Notes: generated by a model from the letters alone, not told the origin. 64,000 nt of DNA from Fimadaptatus sp050946055 (GCA_050946055.1 JBMNUB010000005.1:29412-93411), one strand, 5' to 3'; shown: positions 8,846 through 18,999, counted from the stretch's first letter. Translations and numbers: made by a program.

Positions 8846-9591
8846 CGGATATACTGGGCGTAATGGATGAAATAGCGCCGCGCGAGCTGGCCGAGGGCTG
8901 GGACAATCCCGGCCTGCTAGTCGGGCGCGCCGATGCGGAGGTAAATGCCGCGCTGCTGTGCGTGGACGCGACGGAACAGGTGATAGCCGAAGCGCGCGAG
9001 CTGGGCGCGGAGCTTATAATCGCGCATCATCCGCTGATGTTCCGCGCCATAAAACAGGTGCGCGACGACGACCCTGAGGGCCATGTGATATGCGAGATGA
9101 TACGCGGCGGGCTGAACATGATAGCCGCCCACACCAACCTCGACATGGCGCAGGGCGGCGTGAACGATGCGCTAGCCGCCGCGCTGGGGCTTAAAGACGT
9201 AAGCGCGCCCGAGCCGCTGATAAGGCTGGGCTGCGTTGGGGAAGCGGAGTTTGGCGAGCTGGCGGAGTGCTTTGCGGATGCGCTGGGCGCGCGCGTGCTG
9301 ACATACGGCGGTGTAAAGACGCGCGTGAGAGGCGTGGCGCTGTGTTCGGGCGCGGGAGGCAGCGAGATAGACGCGGCGGCGCGCTTGGGAGCGCAGGTGT
9401 TTGTGACAGGAGAAATGAAGCACAGCGATATCATACGCGCGCGCCAGCTGGGACTGTGCGTGATATGCGCGGGACATTTCGAGACGGAAAGGGTTGTGTT
9501 ATCTCCACTTGCAAATGGTTTACAAACGCGGCTGAATGAGTTACAATATAAAGTGAAGGTTTATGTCAGCGAGGCTGATCCGTTTGCGTGA
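8833..9591 (+). CDS. Nif3-like dinuclear metal centre protein (YqfO family)
   Basis: The 252-residue protein belongs to the Nif3/YqfO/GTP cyclohydrolase I type 2 family, ring-shaped hexamers with a two-metal site. Metal ligands are visible at His65-His66 in AHHPLMF, in AAHTNLD (about 96-102), and at the C-terminal GHFETER (about 215). It is the short form without the inserted PII-like domain of B. subtilis YqfO. The start at 8833 fits the family N-terminus (an upstream ATG at 8815 lies inside trmK). It overlaps trmK and precedes the zinc-ribbon gene at 9643, an order common in Bacillota. Precise biochemical function is unsettled. Confidence 0.9.
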   Translation: MAKVADILGVMDEIAPRELAEGWDNPGLLVGRADAEVNAALLCVDATEQVIAEARELGAELIIAHHPLMFRAIKQVRDDDPEGHVICEMIRGGLNMIAAHTNLDMAQGGVNDALAAALGLKDVSAPEPLIRLGCVGEAEFGELAECFADALGARVLTYGGVKTRVRGVALCSGAGGSEIDAAARLGAQVFVTGEMKHSDIIRARQLGLCVICAGHFETERVVLSPLANGLQTRLNELQYKVKVYVSEADPFA

Positions 9592-9642
9592 TGCCCCGCT
9601 GTTTGACGGCGCGCCCCTGCGCGCGTAAGGTAGGAGGAGCAA

Positions 9643-10350
9643 ATGCAGTTAGATCTTTTGTGGAAGTATCAGCAGGCCGATGTGGAAGTGGATCGCTATG
9701 AGAACGAGATGAGGAACGATCCTGACCGCCAGAAGCTGCTCAAGCACCGCACCTTCCTGGTGGATCAGCAGAACGCCATGAAGAAGCTGGAAAACGACGT
9801 GAGCATAATGGCCGACAGGCTGGAGGCCGTGCGCGACGAGGCACAGCGCCTGGAAGCCCAGCTGGCCGAGCAGAAGGCTCGCTTCGTGGATCAGCCCAGC
9901 GAGGATATAGAGACCGTGCGCGAGGGCCTCAAGCAGATGCAGCGCACTCTGGAGTTGCTCAGCCGCTATGAGCAGGAGCTTCAGAAGCTGCGCAAGGATG
10001 CCGAGGCGCGCGACCGCCAGCAGCGCGAGATCCGCGTGCGCGCGGCCAAGGTCAAGTCCGAGTTCGATCAGATAAAGGGCGAATACGACCACAAGTTCCA
10101 GAAGCAGAAGGCGCATCTGGAGGAGTTGAAGGCCGCTGCCGACAAGGAGGCCGTGGGCATAGATAAGGAGCTGCTCAAGCGCTACAAGGAGATACGCAAG
10201 CACTGCTTCCCGCCCATGTCGCTGCTCAGCGGCGATCGCTGCGGCGGCTGCAACATGTCGCTGCCGTCGGTGGTGATGCGCGACATACGCACCGGCGACA
10301 AGCTGGTCGAGTGCGACAACTGTGGCAGGATAATCTACGCTCAGGAGTGA
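9643..10350 (+). CDS. Coiled-coil protein with C4-type zinc ribbon
   Basis: Residues about 10-185 are almost entirely charged heptads rich in Gln, Glu, Lys and Arg, a long antiparallel coiled coil. The C-terminal 40 residues form a C4 zinc ribbon (CGGCN, then CDNCGRI). This is the zf-RING_7 family (235 residues, usual length about 240), found after nif3-like genes in many Gram-positive genomes; binding to nucleic acid or the replication/tRNA machinery has been proposed but not shown. The start is supported by GTAGGAGGAG at 9630-9639. A hairpin terminator follows at 10379. Confidence 0.88.
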   Translation: MQLDLLWKYQQADVEVDRYENEMRNDPDRQKLLKHRTFLVDQQNAMKKLENDVSIMADRLEAVRDEAQRLEAQLAEQKARFVDQPSEDIETVREGLKQMQRTLELLSRYEQELQKLRKDAEARDRQQREIRVRAAKVKSEFDQIKGEYDHKFQKQKAHLEELKAAADKEAVGIDKELLKRYKEIRKHCFPPMSLLSGDRCGGCNMSLPSVVMRDIRTGDKLVECDNCGRIIYAQE

Positions 10351-10378
10351 TGTGAGCGTCAGGGCAAATTGAGAGTAT

Positions 10379-10412
10379 GCGCGGGAGATGCTGTGTGTAG
10401 CATCCCCCGCGC
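10379..10412 (+). terminator. Hairpin terminator after the zinc-ribbon gene
   Basis: GCGCGGG-GATGCT pairs with AGCATC-CCCGCGC around a six-base GTGTGT loop; a TTGG-CGTTTT tract follows. Confidence 0.6.
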
Positions 10413-10629
10413 TTGGCGTTTTGGCGCGGCAATATGCAAGTTAATATATGCGGGGATAAATGTACATGGCACGTTATGAGATCGCCCGGGGCCGCGGCAA
10501 GGCGCGGCGCAATGCGGCTGCCTGCGCAACTTAGCAAGCGCATATTAGCCCATGCTGCGCGGCTCATATTGGCATGTTTTGCACAGACCCGGCAGGAAAG
10601 CCGCACGCGCGCAAAGAATCTTCATGTCA
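10413..10629. other. Intergenic stretch with no recognisable feature
   Basis: Between the terminator and the promoter of the SGNH hydrolase I see no open frame with a ribosome binding site, no repeat and no obvious RNA structure. Confidence 0.5.
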
Positions 10630-10657
10630 TGGACATCGGACAAGCGCCCGATATAAT
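10630..10657 (+). promoter_or_regulatory. Sigma-A-like promoter of the SGNH hydrolase gene
   Basis: TGGACA at 10630-10635 and TATAAT at 10652-10657 with a 16 bp spacer; the AAGGAGG ribosome binding site follows at 10665. Confidence 0.5.
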
Positions 10658-10677
10658 TCGGCATAAGGAGGATGGGC

Positions 10678-11757
10678 ATGAGGCGAATAGATGAACTTGA
10701 CCCCAATATGGCCATAGTCAACCGCATCGAGGACGAGGGAATCGAGTGGATACCGGCGCGCGGCGGAAAGCTCGCAATAGAGGGGCTGCACATGGGCGAG
10801 GACGGTCCGTTTAGGCGCATGCCCGGTCAGGTGGCATCGCGCGTCAGCGAGGGCGTGGCACAGCTGGCACTGTGTACTGCGGGCGGCAGGGCGCGCTTTG
10901 TCACGGATTCGCCATATGTAGCCGTGCGTGTGGCGCTTACCAATGCTGCGCGCATGGATCACATGGCGTTTACCGGCATACTGGGCTTTGACCTGTATGT
11001 GCGGCGCGCGCCCGGCGACTACGTGTTCAGGGGCGCGTTCCGCCCGCCGGTCGAGATGTGCGAGGGCTATGACTCCATTCTGACGCTGCCCGGCGGCATG
11101 TGCGAGGCGCAGATAAACTTCCCGCTGTACAGCGGCGTGGCGGCGCTGAGCATAGGCATAAAGCGCGGCAGCAGGCTGGAACTGCCCGATGACTATGCGC
11201 ACGCAAGGCCGGTCGTATACTATGGCTCGTCGATAACGCAGGGCGGCTGCGCCTCGCGTCCGGGCAACAGCTATCAGGCGATAATAGGCCGCATGCTGGA
11301 CTGCGACTATGTCAATCTGGGCTTTTCGGGCAACGCCAAGGGCGAACCCGCCATGGCGGAGTACATAGCCGGGCTGGACATGAGTGTGTTCGTGTGCGAT
11401 TACGACCACAATGCGCCCTCCTGCGAGCATCTTGCCGCCACGCACAGGCCGTTGTACGAGGCGGTGCGCGCGCGCAATGCCGGTTTGCCCGTCATATTCG
11501 TGACGTGCCCCGACGTGGACTGGCACTCAGACGACACAGCCCATTTCGGCGAGGTGCGCCGCCGCCGCGACATAGTGCGCGCTACATACGAATATGCCCG
11601 CGCGCAGGGCGATGAGCGAGTAGCCTTTATAGACGGCGCGGACCTGTTTGCGGGCGACATGCGCGACAGCTGCACGGTGGATGGCTGCCATCCCAACGAC
11701 CTGGGCTTCATGCGCATGGCGCGCGTGATAGGCGCGGAAGTGGTGAAGTGGCTGTGA
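10678..11757 (+). CDS. SGNH/GDSL hydrolase with N-terminal beta domain
   Basis: The 359-residue protein has an N-terminal beta-rich region (about 1-165) like the carbohydrate-binding-like domain of SsfX3-type esterases, followed by a C-terminal SGNH hydrolase domain. Catalytic landmarks are block I GSSITQG (about 182-188) with the nucleophile Ser, block III Gly/Asn in GFSGNAKGE, and block V DGCHPND (about 335) with the Asp-His pair. Such enzymes are usually cytoplasmic or secreted acyl-esterases acting on acylated sugars or lipids; no signal peptide is visible, so a cytoplasmic role is likely. The start at 10678 is chosen because AAGGAGG ends at 10671, six bases upstream; ATG 10672 is too close. 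Confidence 0.85.
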   Translation: MRRIDELDPNMAIVNRIEDEGIEWIPARGGKLAIEGLHMGEDGPFRRMPGQVASRVSEGVAQLALCTAGGRARFVTDSPYVAVRVALTNAARMDHMAFTGILGFDLYVRRAPGDYVFRGAFRPPVEMCEGYDSILTLPGGMCEAQINFPLYSGVAALSIGIKRGSRLELPDDYAHARPVVYYGSSITQGGCASRPGNSYQAIIGRMLDCDYVNLGFSGNAKGEPAMAEYIAGLDMSVFVCDYDHNAPSCEHLAATHRPLYEAVRARNAGLPVIFVTCPDVDWHSDDTAHFGEVRRRRDIVRATYEYARAQGDERVAFIDGADLFAGDMRDSCTVDGCHPNDLGFMRMARVIGAEVVKWL

Positions 11758-11925
11758 ATGGGGCGGCATGGCCGGTGTGGATGTTTGCGCAAAATGCCGC
11801 TTGCGCAGCCGCTTTGGGGATGCGCACAGGGGTTTTGCTGGCTGAACGCAAAGCCAAACGCCGCTCATGCATTGCGCTCAACCTTATCGCGCCAATGCTT
11901 TAAAGATTCGCGCCCGCCGCCGCGA

Positions 11926-11954
11926 TTGACAAACGCACGCAAACGTGCTATGCT
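11926..11954 (+). promoter_or_regulatory. Strong sigma-A promoter of the RNase P RNA gene
   Basis: A consensus TTGACA at 11926-11931 and TATGCT at 11949-11954 are exactly 17 bp apart; the RNA's first helix begins at 11962, so transcription should start at about 11961. Confidence 0.85.
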
Positions 11955-11960
11955 GATAGA

Positions 11961-12295
11961 CGCGAGTATGCTAAACGGCCGCATGCGTAACCACTCGCAT
12001 GAGGAAAGTCCGAGCACCGTAGGGCAGGATGCCGGGTAACGCCCGGTGGAGGCGACTCCAAGGCAAGTGCAACAGAGATATACCGCCCCTTTACGGGGTA
12101 AGGGTGGAAAGGTGAGGTAAGAGCTCACCGGCGGACTGGCGACTTTTCCGTCATGTAAACCCCATCCGGTGCAAGATGTAGTGGGAGTGCTATGGCTGCC
12201 CGCCGACTCCCCAGTATCGCTTGAACCGTCCGGTAACGGGCGGTCTAGATAGATGGCCGTTCACGACAGAACTCGGCTTACCGGCATGTCTCGCA
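11961..12295 (+). ncRNA. rnpB: RNase P RNA (class A)
   Basis: This is the catalytic RNA that cleaves the 5' leader from tRNA precursors. The universally conserved 5' core GAGGAAAGTCCGAGC starts at 12001 and the 3' core ACAGAACTCGGCTTA lies at 12266-12280. Helix P1 can be drawn directly between GCGAG-ATGC at 11962-11971 and GCAT-CTCGC at 12284-12294, fixing the ends. The length of about 335 nt fits bacterial RNase P RNA. A consensus promoter precedes it and an intrinsic terminator follows at 12308. The 3' core has C-T instead of the more usual C-C after GAA, matched by GAGC instead of GGGC on the 5' side, so pairing is kept. Confidence 0.95.
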
Positions 12296-12307
12296 GCGAA
12301 AGATATA

Positions 12308-12353
12308 GGTCGTTCCTCAAGGCGCACAAGGCGCGTTGGGGAACGGCCTTTTT
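12308..12353 (+). terminator. Terminator of rnpB
   Basis: GGTCGTTCCTCAA pairs with TTGGGGAACGGCC (one G-T pair and one mismatch-tolerant position) and is followed by TTTTT at 12349-12353. Confidence 0.85.
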
Positions 12354-13078
12354 GCATGCAAATGTGAGCGATGACATCGCGCAATCGCGGCGGGCCCGCG
12401 CGCACAAGGCGCAATTACGCGCAGATGGCACCAGCATTTGCGCATGCGGACAGCGGGCGCAATGCGGCGAAAAAGCGCCTGCGCAGCCGTGCAGGTAACG
12501 CCGGCGGCGCTGCAGCGCAGGCCGGCACGCGCGTGCAAAATGCCCAATCTTCACGCACGCGGGCAGCGATGAGATGCCGTGTTTATCCCGCGCCCGGGGA
12601 GCGTCTGGCCTTCGCACATGCGTCGCCAAGGGTATTGCAAGCAGTGCATCGCCAAGCCCAACCTTCGCGCATGCGAACAACAGCAGGCACTACGCCGCTG
12701 CCCGCGCTCCGCCCGGCCTTTACGCAAGCGCAGACGCACAAGGCGGGCCGCGCGCCAGAGCGGCGACCAATGGCGCAGGCACTTGCCGGTAAGAGCGCGC
12801 CTGCATGGCCGTTCCGGCATGAGCGCTGGCGGCGCGGGCGGCTCCATACAGCAGTGGAGCATGTATGAACGGCGTGACTGCGTGGGCGGCGCGGGGGAGC
12901 GTTCCTACCGCCCGGCCTGCGGATACATGCATGCACTGTGGAATTTGCGAGCTTAGACCCTGCAAGCGCGATTTGTGCGAGTGCGCCTGAGCGGCAGGCG
13001 CGTGGCTGCATGCGGGCGCATGGAAGCGGCGCTTCGCTTGCCATAATGCACGATTTTACATTGGATAAATATGTGCTG
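12354..13078. other. Long GC-rich stretch without a convincing gene
   Basis: About 720 bases on both strands give only Arg/Ala/Cys-rich open frames with no ribosome binding site and codon use unlike the surrounding genes. The DNA is rich in GCGCATGC-like words, a habit of intergenic DNA across this window. I see no tRNA, no clear terminator and no long tandem repeat. The last part (13040-13078) turns AT-rich as the promoter region of the next operon begins. Confidence 0.6.
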
Positions 13079-13107
13079 TTGCGCAAATCGACATCATATG
13101 GTATCAT
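13079..13107 (+). promoter_or_regulatory. Distal promoter of the malate/fumarate/Hdr-Flx operon
   Basis: TTGCGC at 13079-13084 and TATCAT at 13102-13107 with a 17 bp spacer. The same TTGCGC -35 hexamer recurs in two other promoters of this window. Confidence 0.5.
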
Positions 13108-13223
13108 TATATAAGAAGCGCTCAATATCGGCCTGACTTGCGCATATATGCGGCGAATGCCGGTGAAATGCGCGCACGCACGCGATATATGGGGGATTAA
13201 CTAACTCTTAATGGCTTCGCGCC

Positions 13224-13260
13224 TTTTGCTTATCGCAAGAGTTCGATATAATATTATCGA
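13224..13260 (+). promoter_or_regulatory. Proximal promoter with overlapping inverted repeat
   Basis: TTTTGC at 13224-13229 and a perfect TATAAT at 13247-13252 are 17 bp apart. The -10 box lies inside the inverted repeat TCGATA-6 bp-TATCGA (13243-13260), a position where a repressor would block polymerase. No known redox-regulator consensus was recognised in it. The first gene starts at 13388. Confidence 0.55.
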
Positions 13261-13387
13261 ATGAGCGGAGGCGCTCAGGCGCATGGACGCGGTCATTCAA
13301 AAAGCGGATCTGGTGGCCTCTTGGCAGCGGCGCACAGCGCCCGTAAGGCGGCCTTCACAGAAATAAACAGAAAAGTAGGTAAGCGTT

Positions 13388-14341
13388 ATGGCTAACAGAA
13401 AGATCACGGTAATCGGCGCCGGCAGCGTCGGCGCTACCACGGCGTTCGCGCTCACACTCAAGGACATAGCCAACGAAGTGGTGCTGGTGGACATCAACGA
13501 GAGCAAGGCGCTGGGCGAGGCCATGGATATACGTCAGTGCACTCCGCTGCTGAGCGATCCGGTAAACGTGTACGCCGGCAACTACGAGTCTGCGGCTGGC
13601 AGCGACATAGTGGTCATAACCTCGGGCGTGCCGCGCAAGCCGGGTCAGACCCGCATAGACCTGGCGCAGACCAACGTCAACATAATCAAGCAGATAGCCC
13701 CGCAGATCGTAAAGACCTGCCCGGACGCGACCTACGTAATAGTGTCCAACCCCGTTGACATACTGACCTATGTGTTCCACAAGGTAACCAACATACCGCA
13801 GGACCGCATAATCGGCACCGGCACTCAGCTGGACACCGCCCGCCTGCGCGCGCGCATAGCCGAGTACCTGTCGGTATCGCAGAAGAACGTACACGCTTAC
13901 GTCTTTGGCGAGCACGGCGAGACTTCCTTCGTGCCGTGGTCGATAGCCGAGGTATCCACCATCAACATCGCCAACTACAAGGAGCTGATAAAGCTCAACA
14001 ACGGCATAGCGGTCGATCTGGACTACGCCGAGGTAGATAAGTACATGCGTTCCTCCGGCGCCAAGGTCATAGAGCGCAAGGGCTGCACCAACTACGCCAT
14101 AGCCATGGCCGTCTGCTCCATATGCGACGCGCTGTTTGGTGCGGTCAACGCTGTGCAGACCGTATCGCTGATGCTCAACGGCGAGTATGGCATAGAGGAC
14201 GTCTGCCTGTCCCTGCCGGCGCTGATAGGCAATGGCGCGGTACAGGGCCGCATCAACCCCAAGCTGACCGAGGAGGAGCTGGGCAAGCTCTACCACAGCG
14301 CCGATGCCCTCAAGAAGGTCATCGCCCAGCTGGATATCTGA
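13388..14341 (+). CDS. LDH-family NAD-dependent dehydrogenase, probably malate dehydrogenase
   Basis: The 317-residue protein is full length for the lactate/malate dehydrogenase family: GAGSVGATTAF for NAD binding (10-20), acidic Asp35 ending strand two (NAD preference), NPVDILTY, the catalytic GEHGET with its His, and LDTARLR with the substrate-binding Arg. Automated annotation would say L-lactate dehydrogenase. However, the specificity-loop segment reads GVPRKPGQTR with Arg83 where lactate dehydrogenases have Gln (position 102 in the classical numbering); Arg there is the malate dehydrogenase residue, and the single Gln-to-Arg change is known to switch the Bacillus enzyme to oxaloacetate. 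It heads a run containing fumarase and a fumarate reductase-like pair, which fits oxaloacetate-to-malate reduction. Function is inferred, not proven. Confidence 0.82.
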   Translation: MANRKITVIGAGSVGATTAFALTLKDIANEVVLVDINESKALGEAMDIRQCTPLLSDPVNVYAGNYESAAGSDIVVITSGVPRKPGQTRIDLAQTNVNIIKQIAPQIVKTCPDATYVIVSNPVDILTYVFHKVTNIPQDRIIGTGTQLDTARLRARIAEYLSVSQKNVHAYVFGEHGETSFVPWSIAEVSTINIANYKELIKLNNGIAVDLDYAEVDKYMRSSGAKVIERKGCTNYAIAMAVCSICDALFGAVNAVQTVSLMLNGEYGIEDVCLSLPALIGNGAVQGRINPKLTEEELGKLYHSADALKKVIAQLDI

Positions 14342-14379
14342 TAAAGCGCCGCAGCGCGGCCGAGAGGAGCATAAGTTAG

Positions 14380-15750
<1,371 letters not shown>

Positions 15751-15814
15751 TGGCGCGGGCGGGCGCGGATGCTCCGCGCCCGCATAGCGCCTTGCAGATA
15801 AGGAGTTTTTCACT

Positions 15815-16597
15815 ATGACTTACAGCTATTATCCGGGCTGCACGCTCAAGGACAGGGCGAAGCAGATGGACATATACGCGCGCGCGTCGGCCAAGGCGCT
15901 GGGCATAGAGCTGCGCGAACTGCCCGAGTGGCAGTGCTGCGGCGCTGTATACCCGCAGGCATCCGATGAGATAGCCTCGCGCCTAAGCTCCGTTCGCGCG
16001 CTGATGAACGCCGAGGAGGGCAAGCTGGTCACCATGTGCTCGGCCTGCCATCACGTCATCAAGCGCACTAACTACGACTGGAACAACGACGAAAACTTCC
16101 GCACCAAGGCGACCAACTACATGAAGCCCGAGACGCCCTATGACGGCTCCACGCAGGTCATGCACTTCCTTGAGGTGCTGCGCGACGACATAGGCTTTGA
16201 CGAGCTGAAGAAGAAGGTCGTAAACCCGCTCAAGGGACGCAAGATAGGCGCGTTCTACGGCTGCATGGTGCTGCGCCCGGGCAAGGTGCTGGCCTTTGAC
16301 GATCCTGAGAATCCGCAGATTATCGAGGATTTCATCCGCGCGCTGGGTGCGGAGCCGGTAAAGTACCCCTACCGCAACGAGTGCTGCGGCGCTTACGTGG
16401 CGCTGGAGGACAAGAGCGTGGCTGGAAATCTGGTAGACCGCGCGCTGGATTCGGCGATAGCCGCAGGCGCTGAGGAGCTGGTAACGGCCTGCCCGCTGTG
16501 CATGTACAATCTGGTAGAAAACGCGACCGGCAAGAAGCTGCCCGTTAAGTACTTCACCGAGCTGCTTGCCGAGGCGCTGGGCGTAAAGGAGGGCTGA
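15815..16597 (+). CDS. hdrB: HdrB-like subunit with two CCG domains
   Basis: The 260-residue protein has the cysteine-rich repeats of heterodisulfide reductase subunit B: YYPGCTLKD then QCCGAVYPQ and CSACHH in the first half, and FYGCMVLRP, NECCGAYVA and CPLCMYN in the second. In methanogens each CCG domain holds a non-cubane [4Fe-4S] cluster that splits a disulfide. The length and both full CCG sets are intact. Downstream are HdrC and HdrA, two bases and then 15 bases apart, so HdrBCA should form one complex in the cytoplasm. Because Clostridia lack CoM-CoB heterodisulfide, the physiological disulfide or acceptor is unknown; here it may pass electrons to the fumarate reductase-like proteins. 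Confidence 0.9.
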   Translation: MTYSYYPGCTLKDRAKQMDIYARASAKALGIELRELPEWQCCGAVYPQASDEIASRLSSVRALMNAEEGKLVTMCSACHHVIKRTNYDWNNDENFRTKATNYMKPETPYDGSTQVMHFLEVLRDDIGFDELKKKVVNPLKGRKIGAFYGCMVLRPGKVLAFDDPENPQIIEDFIRALGAEPVKYPYRNECCGAYVALEDKSVAGNLVDRALDSAIAAGAEELVTACPLCMYNLVENATGKKLPVKYFTELLAEALGVKEG

Positions 16598-16599
16598 AC

Positions 16600-16992
16600 A
16601 TGGAACGCAACGTTGAACTGCTCACCCAGACGGCCCTTAGGATAAGCGGCGTAAACCCCCGCAAGTGCATGAAGTGCGGCAAGTGCTCCGGCACCTGCCC
16701 CAACTACGACCGCATGGAGTACCATCCGCATCAGTTCGTCTCCATGGTCGAGCATGGCGAGATAGAGAAGCTCATGGCCAGCGAGTCTATATACATGTGC
16801 CTGAGCTGCATGGCGTGCGTGGAGCGCTGTCCGCGCGGCGTAGAGCCGGGCAAGCTGGTCGAGGCCGTGCGCCTTATGCAGATACGCCAGCAGGGCGCTG
16901 ACCACAAGGGCCCGCGCGATATACCCGAGATCGCCGGTGAGAACGTGCCGCAGCAGCTGCTGATGGCCGCCATGCGCAAGTACAGGAAGTAA
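16600..16992 (+). CDS. hdrC: HdrC-like ferredoxin subunit
   Basis: The 130-residue protein carries two [4Fe-4S] binding motifs of the CxxCxxCxxxCP type, CMKCGKCSGTCP (about 24-35) and CLSCMACVERCP (about 67-78), with helical linkers, as in heterodisulfide reductase subunit C. In known Hdr complexes HdrC wires the flavin subunit HdrA to the catalytic subunit HdrB. No membrane segment is present, which fits the soluble HdrABC type and not the membrane HdrDE type. It starts two bases after the hdrB stop codon. Confidence 0.92.
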   Translation: MERNVELLTQTALRISGVNPRKCMKCGKCSGTCPNYDRMEYHPHQFVSMVEHGEIEKLMASESIYMCLSCMACVERCPRGVEPGKLVEAVRLMQIRQQGADHKGPRDIPEIAGENVPQQLLMAAMRKYRK

Positions 16993-17007
16993 GGAGGACT
17001 ACCACAG

Positions 17008-18999
17008 ATGCTTAAGATCGGCGTATTCGTTTGCTGGTGCGGTTCCAACATCGCCGCCACCGTGGATGTCGAAGCGGTTGCGGAGGCGATGAAGAGCGAA
17101 CCGGGCGTGGTGTACTCCACCAACTACCAGTACATGTGCTCCGCCGCGGGCCAGAAGCTCATTCAGGACGCCATACATGACTATAAGCTCGATGGCATAG
17201 CGGTCTGCTCCTGCTCTCCGCGCATGCACGAGGCGACCTTCCGCAAGACTGCCGAGGGCGCGGGCCTGAACCCCTACATGGTCGAGATAGCCAATATCCG
17301 CGAGCAGTGCTCCTGGATACACAAGGACAAGACCGAAGCTACCGCCAAGGCCATAGTGCTGGCCAAGGCTGCCGTGGCCAAGCTGCGCAATGACGCGCCG
17401 CTCCAGGCCGGCACCAGCGAAGTCGTAAAGCGCTGCCTGGTAATAGGCGGCGGCATCGCCGGCATACAGACCGCGCTGGACGTGGCCGATGCCGGTTACG
17501 AGGTCGATATAGTCGAGCAGCGCCCCACGATAGGCGGCCGCATGGCTCAGCTGGACAAGACCTTCCCGACGCTGGACTGCGCTGCCTGCATACTGACCCC
17601 CAAGATGGTCGAGGCTTCGCAGAACGAGCGCATAAACATAATCTCCTACGCCAAGGTGGAAAAGGTATCCGGCTTCGTGGGCAACTTCACCGCTACCATA
17701 CGCAAGAAGGCCCGCTATGTCGATGAGACCAAGTGCACCGGCTGCTCCCTTTGCACCACCAAGTGTCCTTCCCGCAATGGCAAGAACGAGTTCAATATGG
17801 AGCTGGACAACCGCGGCGCCATATACATCCCCTTTGCGCAGGCCATCCCCAATGTGGCCGTAATAGACCCCGAGCAGTGCATAAAGCTCAAGACCGGCAA
17901 GTGCGGCCTGTGCGAAAAGGTATGCTCCGCGGGCGCTATCGACTACAAGCAGCAGGATGAGATGATAGAGCGCAAGTACGGCGCGATAGTCGTAGCGACC
18001 GGCTTTAAGCCCATAGACGTGAGTGCGCTCAACGAGTTCGGCTATGCCGATAACCCCGATGTCGTGACCAGTCTGGAGTTCGAGCGCCTGATGAACGCCG
18101 CAGGCCCGACCAAGGGCACGCTGCTCAGGCCCTCCGACGGCACGCATCCCAAGACCATAGTGTTCATACAGTGCGTAGGCAGCCGCTGCGACGAGAACAA
18201 CGAGCGCGGCAAGCCCTATTGCAGCAAGATATGCTGCATGTACACCGCCAAGCACGCCATGCTCGTGCGCGAGAAGTATCCCGATACCGACGTGCATGTG
18301 TTCTACATAGACGTGCGTACCCCCGGCAAGAACTTCGACGAGTTCTATCGCCGCGCGGTAGAGCAGTATGGCGTTGACTACATAAAGGGCATGGTCGGCA
18401 AGGTGGCCGGCGAGAACGGCAAGCTCATGGTGCAGGGCAGCGATCTGATAAACAACCGTCAGGTCAAGATAGCGGCCGACATGGTCGTGCTGGCGGCGGC
18501 GATAGAGCCCGATCCTTCGGCGCGCTCCATAGGCACCATGCTCACCGCGTCCATGGACACCAACGACTTCTTCACCGAGGCGCACCCCAAGCTCCGCCCT
18601 GTCGAGAGCCCCACGGCGGGCATATTCCTCTCGGGCGTGGCGCAGGGTCCCAAGGATATACCCGAGACCGTCGCTCAGGCGGGCGCTGCCGCGTCCAAGG
18701 TAATAGGCCTGCTGGCCAAGGATCACCTTGTGACCAACCCCTGCGTGGCGCAGTCCGACGAGCTGCTGTGCAACGGCTGCTCCCAGTGCGAAAAGGTCTG
18801 CCCCTACGGCGCGATCACGTACATCGAAAAGGAAGTGCGCGGTCCCGGCGTGCGCGAAGTTCGCCGCATAGCGCAGGTCAACCCGGCTGTATGCCAGGGC
18901 TGCGGCGCTTGCACCGTCACCTGCCCCTCCGGCGCTATGGACCTGAAGGGCTTCTCCAATAAACAGATCATGGCGGAGGTTGACGCGATATGCCTGTGA
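17008..18999 (+). CDS. hdrA: HdrA-like flavin-based electron-bifurcating subunit
   Basis: The 663-residue protein has the full-size HdrA layout: an N-terminal domain with GVFVCWCGSN and CSCSPRMHE, the FAD-binding GGGIAGIQTALD (about 148-159) with EQRPTIGGRMAQLDKTFP, an inserted ferredoxin pair (CTGCSLCTTKCP; CGLCEKVCSAGA), and two C-terminal [4Fe-4S] motifs (CNGCSQCEKVCP; CQGCGACTVTCP). In characterised complexes the HdrA FAD splits electron pairs between a high-potential branch (HdrB) and low-potential ferredoxin. All cluster motifs appear intact. Its end overlaps the MvhD/FlxD-like gene by 10 bp. That this protein bifurcates is inferred from family and context. Confidence 0.93.
   Translation: MLKIGVFVCWCGSNIAATVDVEAVAEAMKSEPGVVYSTNYQYMCSAAGQKLIQDAIHDYKLDGIAVCSCSPRMHEATFRKTAEGAGLNPYMVEIANIREQCSWIHKDKTEATAKAIVLAKAAVAKLRNDAPLQAGTSEVVKRCLVIGGGIAGIQTALDVADAGYEVDIVEQRPTIGGRMAQLDKTFPTLDCAACILTPKMVEASQNERINIISYAKVEKVSGFVGNFTATIRKKARYVDETKCTGCSLCTTKCPSRNGKNEFNMELDNRGAIYIPFAQAIPNVAVIDPEQCIKLKTGKCGLCEKVCSAGAIDYKQQDEMIERKYGAIVVATGFKPIDVSALNEFGYADNPDVVTSLEFERLMNAAGPTKGTLLRPSDGTHPKTIVFIQCVGSRCDENNERGKPYCSKICCMYTAKHAMLVREKYPDTDVHVFYIDVRTPGKNFDEFYRRAVEQYGVDYIKGMVGKVAGENGKLMVQGSDLINNRQVKIAADMVVLAAAIEPDPSARSIGTMLTASMDTNDFFTEAHPKLRPVESPTAGIFLSGVAQGPKDIPETVAQAGAAASKVIGLLAKDHLVTNPCVAQSDELLCNGCSQCEKVCPYGAITYIEKEVRGPGVREVRRIAQVNPAVCQGCGACTVTCPSGAMDLKGFSNKQIMAEVDAICL

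Noticed and set aside
12371..13125. Several 80-180 codon frames on both strands after rnpB
   Set aside because: Low-complexity Arg/Ala/Cys products, no ribosome binding sites, codon use unlike real genes here.
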